In this document: positions 59,801 to 64,000 of the stretch, one piece after another
Layout: each line of letters opens with the position of its first letter
Numbering within the stretch: the first letter of the stretch is position 1
Source of the DNA: a virus
IMG/VR virus record: IMGVR_UViG_3300005663_000029
Span: 62,001 to 126,000 of that record
Length of the DNA stretch: 64,000 nt
Strand: one strand, 5' to 3'
Made by a program: the position numbers and the translations under genes
The notes under the pieces: model-generated
Told to the model about the DNA's origin: nothing
Database searches by the model: none
Seen by the model: only the letters and a program-made list of their open reading frames with translations

Positions 59801-60192
59801 TCGCCCTTACCACTGATTGTGGAGTACACACCAGACTTAAGCCTGAACTGCCCTTTAGGTTGATACTCTGTTCCTCCAACAATAAAAGAGAACCTGCGAG
59901 TAACCTTTGGAAGATTCATAATACGGATCTTCGGCCGCTCGTCTATAATTTTTCCGGTCTTCGAATCTTTGAGTACCAGGTGAGCGTTTACAGGTACAGT
60001 CCAGCTACCACCTTTTAGTTTAGCATCTTTCTGTGATCCTAAATCATTGATAGATAGTGAGTCATCAACCCAAATCTTTTTAGCCTCTAATGTGTGCTTA
60101 CCACCTGTTATAGGGAACACAGTAGTCTGTAAGGTTTGGACTACCCTTTTTTTAAGAGATTCGAATTGGTCGGCTGGGTTTAGATGCGCCAT
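53887..60192 (-). CDS. Single-chain beta-beta' multisubunit-type RNA polymerase (2101 aa)
   Basis: One 2101-residue chain holds both catalytic subunits of bacterial-type RNA polymerase. The beta part (about 1-950) has QVNPSHLGFLDPIHTPEG (about 386-403), GYNYEDG (644-650), GDKLIGRHGNKG (784-795) and RSTGPYEST (about 911). The beta' part begins near 1010 with IRNGLFDEEL, then ARTTIVPEPRLG, QAFDPIITAGRA, the catalytic NADFDGD at 1385-1391, a zinc site C1706, C1767, C1774, C1777, and the trigger loop with SQSLGEPSTQ around E1803. The N-terminal beta' zinc finger is missing. E. coli beta plus beta' total about 2750 residues, so this is compact. No alpha or omega gene is in the window. It is unlike split phiKZ-type polymerases. 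A plausible job is transcribing phage late or early genes, with a separate sigma-like factor. Confidence 0.93.
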   Translation of the reverse strand: MAHLNPADQFESLKKRVVQTLQTTVFPITGGKHTLEAKKIWVDDSLSINDLGSQKDAKLKGGSWTVPVNAHLVLKDSKTGKIIDERPKIRIMNLPKVTRRFSFIVGGTEYQPKGQFRLKSGVYSTISGKGEVIAKVNMVIGLKGWGGSSHVKLDQANGIFYFLPETSTGTSILLYPILKMMGIGDAQMQRYWGKELLETNRTFSSGKEERNLNKLYAKLTGEKSTDQDAVKSLLLDSFKGTKLREDSTKITLGKAVSKLDGEALLLTSSKLIKLSKGEAKPDDTDSLAFKDFADIDDFISEHIEAKVKTIHRKIKNNLNDKVAIRDIVSSSYFTEPVRSFFTSTQLSDKPEQVNPLEMISGQLKTTIMGEGGGITDPNKIRPNLRQVNPSHLGFLDPIHTPEGDKTGITLNLPIGASKKGNELRTTFYSIKRKKLVKVSPLESIHSVVAFADQYIKESDGTYTPKEKIVKVVSKDGEIQKVPATTVDYVIPSPSVLFDVTTNMIPFLSNNSGARAFMASKQIEQAVSLVHREEPLVQVRASDKSEHTFERAVGRTSAHISPIDGKVTRVTETDIYVRGDNGKSIKVPYYNNFPLNSKQMLHATPVVRAGDTVTKGQLLADSNFTKNGVLSLGVNLDVGYMPFKGYNYEDGIVISEKAAEKLTSEHLYKFLVTVGPNTELSLRKFTAHSPNILSVKNLEKLDSRGVVKKGSTVYEEDYLVAVLNKVELTKEQVMMRKFKSSLISAYSTSKSIMWDKRFPGTVTDVSVSGKDVVVYVKTQEPMIVGDKLIGRHGNKGIVTMIVPQNEMPTTKSGKPLEVLLNPTGVPGRINPGQVLETMAGKIADKIGKPLKMVNFDGKNAVDHLIKELKKHKLSDTEDVLDPKTGRSIGKVMVGKQYMLKLIHQIDKGTSTRSTGPYESTSRAPARGGKASASRLGELGNYAMLAHGAKANLFDAYNYKTERNDDVWYALVEGAPLPKTKPAFVFDKFTGYLNALGVNVEKKGTKFQLIPFTEKQILDMSSGELKDAGQMVKGKSLKPIRNGLFDEELTGGLEGTKWTHIDLGERFANPVFEKPLKYILDISEKEFEDIKNGKTVVKGKTGGDLFYDMLKKVDVDKELKEAIEKARKSKAATTSKVHRRIRYLKSLKELGIRPEEAYVKKSLPVLPPAFRPLTITEEGNIRDRGLNGIYKGVFLLADKFKEAKKVGLPDEDLNKLRTEIYDALQAFTGIGGHISIGGKGRRPKGIMEILGASKSGAEQRVSAKEGFFQNKVLKRRQDFTARTTIVPEPRLGLDEIGIPENLAWELYKPFIIKDLTKTLFMAPLRAREEVSKKSKLARTALSRVMKDRPVLAKRDPALHKYNVQAFDPIITAGRAIKINPLVTSSYNADFDGDKMPIFLPISKDAVAEAHRLKPSNNLFSAAHGKLMYKPTQEAQLGLFLLTKEGKKTGLSFTSQKDIMTAFKQRRLKIDDVVTLKGRKTTIGKEIIRGMLPKGMQTKEMLRVVKKTFDRNVLTEFLNIAAKRDPGRFGVIVNKIKNLGNEKATGYSFKLADFKPINKSTRDRLFKAAEKEAAKIDKDKSLSKDERNEKKAAVFMEVVKTLDKKMIDHFKSSDSGIGALLLSGAVNKPAQVRSMISAPGVVTGPDDKPLPVPVTKSYSEGLDLGSYWNSMSAARKTMIQKTIEVRNPGYLTKQLMNTTIGMVISEADCGTKRGISLETEDPEIIGRVLANGVKVGSISVRRGTVITPEVITRLINNRIPKIVVRSPMRCESINGVCQKCYGKNETGAFPEIGTNVGAIASQSLGEPSTQLIMRAFHTGGTVSAKSNVLNTFDRVSQLVRLPKTVPGSATLAGSDGSIESINKAPAGGWNVSLGGIAHYIPQDRGLRIKKGQTVKKGSPISGGVINPRELLELKGIDATQNYIAGSLYDSYKTEGPINRRHAEIMTRGITNISQVRDPGGNEVVVPGDIVPTTLVENFNRTGRIRTVAPVDAFNSTLLEPVAGLSRGKRLNEDDIQKLKRHGIQTVKVAADPIISEINLKGVEMAPLAVSEDWMARMNFNRLKETVLEAAGQGWISDVHSSNPIPALAYGAEIGKPPEDKPWAY

Positions 60193-60297
60193 TATTACAA
60201 CCTTCTTGGTGTTGGAGGTAGCGTATAAGTTCTCTTAATAGTAATACCACATCCTAAAATGTTAGGTCAATCTATGAAATAGAGTAGTGGTTTTATG

Positions 60298-60311
60298 TCA
60301 TAAGGTAATTG
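60298..60311 (+). promoter_or_regulatory. Candidate promoter box (CATAAGGTAATTGA)
   Basis: A variant of the TATAAG box, 47 bases before the ATG at 60345 and similar to the one at 20203. It lies in a divergent gap with the RNA polymerase gene. TTATGTCATAA at 60294-60304 is a small inverted repeat across the two directions. Confidence 0.45.
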
Positions 60312-60344
60312 AACGTAAAAACCCTAACTTTAAGGAGTTCCGTA

Positions 60345-60422
60345 ATGGACGACTACGATCCGTGTGAAGACTTACAAGATACATTAGAAGATATGTGTGG
60401 TATCAGCGGGGCTGAGGAGTGA
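60345..60422 (+). CDS. Tiny acidic peptide (25 aa)
   Basis: A strong AAGGAG lies before the ATG. The 25-residue product is very acidic with two cysteines. Its stop overlaps the GTG start of the next gene (GTGA), so it may act as a leader that couples translation. Confidence 0.45.
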   Translation: MDDYDPCEDLQDTLEDMCGISGAEE

Positions 60423-60583
60423 CCCTAGATAGGACTACAATTATCCTAATCTCTACAGGTTTATTATCTGGATTATTTATGGCACTGGCAGAAGCGTTAA
60501 TAGAGTGGAGCGACATCGTAAAATTTTTTAACAGTCCACACTCTATCAATGACTATGTAGAATTTAGAAGCAGGTTTAGCTAG
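60419..60583 (+). CDS. Small membrane protein (54 aa)
   Basis: A GTG start overlaps the previous stop. One hydrophobic helix (TIILISTGLLSGLFMAL) near the N-terminus is followed by a polar tail. The end overlaps the convergent portal gene by 8 bases. Probably a single-pass membrane protein of unknown role. Confidence 0.5.
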   Translation: MTLDRTTIILISTGLLSGLFMALAEALIEWSDIVKFFNSPHSINDYVEFRSRFS

Positions 60584-62459
60584 TAGAACCAGCTACCTGA
60601 CCTCCTACTTTTCTACGTGGCGGCTTGATTTCTGGTAGTGGTTTGTTTTCTGACTTGGAAGGATCTCCTCCAGTGAGCATCTGTATAAGCTTACCGTGAA
60701 GTTCAGGCATCTCACCCTTCATTTTGTCTAGAACAGCCTGTTTCTGAGCCTCATTCATTTCAGACATCTCTTTAGCGTAGTAGTTAAGAAGATTGCGGGC
60801 ATCTATATTCACAGCACCATCTTCGGCTTCTTGACCTCTGTCTAATACTTGTTGGGCTTCTTGGGCTTGATTTTGTACCCCTTCTGGCACAGTTGCTCCA
60901 GCCTCTCCGATACTTCCTATAAGCTCTTGTAGCTTTTGTTGGTAACGTTGTTGTATCAACATAGACTGCCCTTGCAGCATCGCGTTGATGTCGTTCTCTA
61001 CCTTCCTGAAATGAAGTTTCTTTTTTAGCTCGTCCTCAAGCATGGCAGATTGTTCATCATAGTCGAAACCGAATTCGTCCAACAAAGCGTGATCTGATAT
61101 CTTCTGCGATGCATTAAGTGTAATGAGAATCTGCTTCTTCTGCAGATCATCAGCCATTTTGAAGTCAGTCATTCTAGTAGATACAGAAGGCCATCCTAGG
61201 TACACATGGACACGTTCTAATACCCATTTGAGGAAACCATTTTGAGAGGTACGATACCGTATAAATAAGTTCTCCAACATTCTAATACTCATACTAGAAC
61301 CAGAGTATGTCAGGCCACCAAATACAAATTCTCGTGGTACACCCATACCGGCGATAGTTTCTTCCATCCTCATACGTATTTCTTGTGTAAGCATCATGGC
61401 CTTACCCTGGCCACCAAAAGATTGCAGTCCTATAGGTAATGGGAAGATAGGGATATGATTGGGGTCCAATCTCCAACGTTTAATCTCAGTCTCTACGTTA
61501 GTCTTCCAAGTACTTAAGCTTAACGATGAATAGGCTGTACCGTGCTCAGTTTGGCCGGATGGGTAAATAACACGTAGAGGAACAATGTGCTCCATAGCAA
61601 TGGCTTCATTAGCCTTACGTAATACCTTTAAATAGAACAGGTCTTGTAAAACAGGCATAGGTAATGGAGTTCCCCATCCATTGAATTTACCTGAGATACT
61701 AGGTCGCTTGAAATGATAGATTGATCCAGGATTAAAAATAATCGGTTTATTCTTAATAGCAGCCTCAATAAAAATGTTAGGTAGATCTTTTATAGTATTA
61801 CGATCACCTTTTTTTATTAGCTTTCGGGTAGCTGCCGGTATAGTGTATGTGTACACATTTTTATGTGTAAGAGGGTTGTATATAATACCTATATCATGCG
61901 GGTTCCAACGTATCAGATTCAGTTCCTTCTCTGATTTACGGTAAACATCTTCTGGATCCATCAAAGATATTTCTTTGCAGTTTGGACAAGCGCCTTTAAA
62001 TTGAAACTTACCTTCAACCAACTTAAAGTTCACTTCTTCGATATTGCTGTACTTCTTACAGTTACGGCACTTGAGCCTCTTCTGTAGCGGGTAATTAATA
62101 GAGGCAAAGGCATTACCATAATTGAAGTAATCCATACCTATCTCTATTTGGAAGTCATAGATCTTTAAGTTTTCTTCAAACAACAATTCGTATCTAGAAA
62201 TAATGTCTTCATTATCGTGCTCGAAAGACAGATCAGTTATAGGGTAAGCGGCCATATTCATTATAGCCGCGTTTAAAAATCCTGTAGAGCTAAAGTAATA
62301 CTCTAAAAGATCAAACAACTCTTTTATCGAACTAGGAAGATATGTCTGAGCTACATTAAAAAATGGGTGAGGGTAACGAATGATCCCTCGACTAGCTAAG
62401 TCGGACCGGGTTCGTCTATTAAACCTAGAAGTACTACCTACAGTTACCAAAGAAGACAT
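60576..62459 (-). CDS. Portal protein with zinc-binding insertion (627 aa)
   Basis: The head vertex DNA channel. Length, the order relative to terminase and the conserved stretches fit portals: YFNYGNAFASINYP around residue 111 (D-x-F-x-Y-G-N-A), the RRKLIKK-like wing region, IAGMGVPREFVFGG (about 365), and a helical, Gln/Glu-rich C-terminus forming the barrel. Two cysteine pairs, C131xxC134 and C158xxC161, interrupt the wing domain and likely bind zinc. No K-E-A tag. Starts 4 bases after the upstream gene's stop. Confidence 0.8.
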   Translation of the reverse strand: MSSLVTVGSTSRFNRRTRSDLASRGIIRYPHPFFNVAQTYLPSSIKELFDLLEYYFSSTGFLNAAIMNMAAYPITDLSFEHDNEDIISRYELLFEENLKIYDFQIEIGMDYFNYGNAFASINYPLQKRLKCRNCKKYSNIEEVNFKLVEGKFQFKGACPNCKEISLMDPEDVYRKSEKELNLIRWNPHDIGIIYNPLTHKNVYTYTIPAATRKLIKKGDRNTIKDLPNIFIEAAIKNKPIIFNPGSIYHFKRPSISGKFNGWGTPLPMPVLQDLFYLKVLRKANEAIAMEHIVPLRVIYPSGQTEHGTAYSSLSLSTWKTNVETEIKRWRLDPNHIPIFPLPIGLQSFGGQGKAMMLTQEIRMRMEETIAGMGVPREFVFGGLTYSGSSMSIRMLENLFIRYRTSQNGFLKWVLERVHVYLGWPSVSTRMTDFKMADDLQKKQILITLNASQKISDHALLDEFGFDYDEQSAMLEDELKKKLHFRKVENDINAMLQGQSMLIQQRYQQKLQELIGSIGEAGATVPEGVQNQAQEAQQVLDRGQEAEDGAVNIDARNLLNYYAKEMSEMNEAQKQAVLDKMKGEMPELHGKLIQMLTGGDPSKSENKPLPEIKPPRRKVGGQVAGSTS

Positions 62460-62462
62460 AGA

Positions 62463-63350
62463 TCATAACTCCGCTATCTGACCATGCAGCTCTGCACTCC
62501 TCTTACTAACATAGTCTCTAGCTAAAAGAAGTTTTTGTACCTGTATACCAATAACATCCTCTTCAAATCTTACAGAATCTGAAGGCATTTCTTTAACCTG
62601 ATTGTAAGTTTTAGATATTTTAGACGGTTCAAAGGCCGGTAACTCGTTCTGTGTAGCTAGTATACCTAACAGAGGTTGTGCAAATTTTATTAAGGGAGGT
62701 GCCCACCATAAACCACTATTGAAAAAGGCAGCAGCTATATAAGCTCTGACCTCGTGGCTAAAGGTATTTTTCTCAAATAGGTTGGCTAACGTCACACTCC
62801 AAAGAATTTGAGATATAGTCGCCTCTTGTCTTAGAGTAAATATAGGAATGTTATTATTAAAAGCTTGGGTTATCTTCTCAAATATATCTATATCGTTCCA
62901 ATAATCGTCTGAATTACGCATCAACTGTACCGCAAGAATCTTGTCTTTTGTAAGCCTAGATGGTTCTACTCCAAACTCTTCCTCTATACCAGACCAGATA
63001 GTTTCTGGAGTCCATACATCTTCATACAAATCATCCGGGGCTATCCAGTTATTGCCGAACAATCGACGCAGAAGGATTTCGTAAACCAATGGAGATATAT
63101 CGTCTTCGACGAATATGACTCCTACTTTAAGTCTAGAAGAAGAAAGATCGTCGGCCGGTTTGTTTATGATGGTAGCGTAAGAAGTCTTTTCTTCGACCGA
63201 TTCTGCCTCTTTTTGAAGATCTGCTTCTATAGGCGCAGCAGGGTCGGAGAGACGTGCCATAAACAGGCTCTCAGGAGTAGGTATGGTATCAGCGGGTATA
63301 TACTCCTTACCTGGGACACCTATATAAAATTCAGAGTCTTTATCGCTCAT
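62463..63350 (-). CDS. Virion-arm protein upstream of the portal (295 aa)
   Basis: An acidic N-terminal third with DLQKEAES (a K-E-A element), then a helical domain with aromatic residues (IWSVTLANLFEKN, SGLWWAPPLIKF). It is next to the portal, so a head or packaging component is likely. No family is recognised. Confidence 0.5.
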   Translation of the reverse strand: MSDKDSEFYIGVPGKEYIPADTIPTPESLFMARLSDPAAPIEADLQKEAESVEEKTSYATIINKPADDLSSSRLKVGVIFVEDDISPLVYEILLRRLFGNNWIAPDDLYEDVWTPETIWSGIEEEFGVEPSRLTKDKILAVQLMRNSDDYWNDIDIFEKITQAFNNNIPIFTLRQEATISQILWSVTLANLFEKNTFSHEVRAYIAAAFFNSGLWWAPPLIKFAQPLLGILATQNELPAFEPSKISKTYNQVKEMPSDSVRFEEDVIGIQVQKLLLARDYVSKRSAELHGQIAEL

Positions 63351-63352
63351 GT

Positions 63353-64000
63353 CTATGCTGGTGTGGCGTTTGAAGTACCTATATCGTTAGCTACACGGCA
63401 CAGAACTAACTTCTGTGGCAGGGGTAACGATTCAAAGATGGTAACTGGGTCACTTTTAAACGCTGACACAAACTCCTCGGTAAAGTTATTCTTTAAAACT
63501 GTAGGGTTCTCAGCTAGTATACCCAACTGATCTCCGGTAACTCTGTCATTTCCGTGTAGGAAAGTAAAGCCTGCTTCTTTAGCTAAACCAAACACGCTTT
63601 GGAAGGGGTCAGGTACTTGAGTATATTTATAGTCAAACCCAGCTCTACGATCTATCTCTTTAAATGCATCAACAATCTCGCTGTCCTCCAAGTCATTTAC
63701 AGCCGATGCTAATTTATGAAGAGCTTCTCTGTGAGGTTCGTTCTCTTCAATATCATTTAACCGAGTTAGTCTAAGGTTTATGCCAACATTTAAATTCTCT
63801 TCAGACCTTTGATTAGAGGCATGTTTAGAAATAAATTCGCTAGGACTAACACCCCAAGCCTGGCATCTGGTAGACAGTTCTTTGGCTACCTCACGCTTGT
63901 TATCAGGAGATAGTGTATGAGCCATCTTCTCAAATTCTTTTATCGAACTTGTAGCGGCTTCTTTTGTAGAAGTACTGAACAGACCCTCTTCTTTATAAGC
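63353..64000 (-). CDS. Virion-arm protein, 5' end outside the window
   Basis: The minus-strand frame is open to the window end: 25 codons precede the ATG at 63925 without a stop, so the gene probably begins further upstream. The visible 215 residues include STKEAATSSI, IKEFEKMAHT (a tag-like element right at the ATG), LHKLASAV and LAKEAGF. Mostly helical and polar. By association with the portal it is likely a head protein. Confidence 0.5.
   Translation of the reverse strand, partial: AYKEEGLFSTSTKEAATSSIKEFEKMAHTLSPDNKREVAKELSTRCQAWGVSPSEFISKHASNQRSEENLNVGINLRLTRLNDIEENEPHREALHKLASAVNDLEDSEIVDAFKEIDRRAGFDYKYTQVPDPFQSVFGLAKEAGFTFLHGNDRVTGDQLGILAENPTVLKNNFTEEFVSAFKSDPVTIFESLPLPQKLVLCRVANDIGTSNATPA

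Noticed and set aside
1-64000. CRISPR array, insertion sequence or integrase
   Set aside because: No regularly spaced repeats with spacers, no transposase or recombinase motifs and no attachment-site repeats were seen.

Overview
The window is part of the genome of a large, AT-rich, contractile-tailed bacteriophage (myovirus morphology, probably jumbo-class). The evidence is a portal, a large terminase, a capsid protease, a probable major capsid protein, a long tail sheath followed by a probable tail tube, and dozens of tiny tightly packed genes. No host gene, integrase, CRISPR array or insertion sequence was seen. Both ends are cut inside genes: the first frame is open to base 1, and the last minus-strand frame is open to base 64000. 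The host cannot be named from the sequence.

Layout. (1) Bases 1-20181 are an accessory arm of about 55 small genes, almost all on the plus strand, joined by ATGA, TAATG or few-base overlaps. One four-gene minus-strand block lies at 8597-9536 behind a bidirectional terminator. Most products are unrecognised, and roughly a third carry CxxC zinc-binding pairs. Recognisable members are a YkgJ-type cysteine-cluster protein, a DUF1653 protein, an FmdB-type zinc ribbon, a dCTP deaminase, a P-loop protein, a tRNA-Arg(UCU), and an XRE helix-turn-helix protein whose C-terminus is a canonical sigma-70 region 4. Three tiny genes each appear broken by one extra base. (2) Bases 20182-20569 are noncoding and highly structured. 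(3) Bases 20953-64000 form the virion arm, mostly on the minus strand. In transcription order it holds an entry protein, the portal, a single-chain beta-beta' RNA polymerase of 2101 residues, a spike-like protein and other virion proteins, terminase, a replication-initiator-like gene with internal iterons, head and scaffold proteins, the protease, scaffold, decoration and capsid proteins, neck proteins, sheath, tube, and finally a run of small membrane-type proteins.

How the parts work together. The phage appears to carry its own transcription system. It has a fused multisubunit-type RNA polymerase, a sigma-region-4 protein as a possible specificity factor, and a recurring promoter-like box (TATAAG followed by RAYTRT) 41-59 bases before several plus-strand genes. 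Those genes include two single genes embedded in the minus-strand virion arm. The virion arm also encodes more than fifteen proteins sharing a short N-terminal signature ending in K-L-A or K-E-A. This signature is missing from the sheath, tube and terminase, which suggests a head-targeting or prohead-protease signal, probably read by the protease encoded in the middle of the cluster.

Standouts for follow-up are the single-chain RNA polymerase with its possible sigma partner, the K-x-A tag family, and five iteron copies in all three reading frames inside the initiator-like gene.
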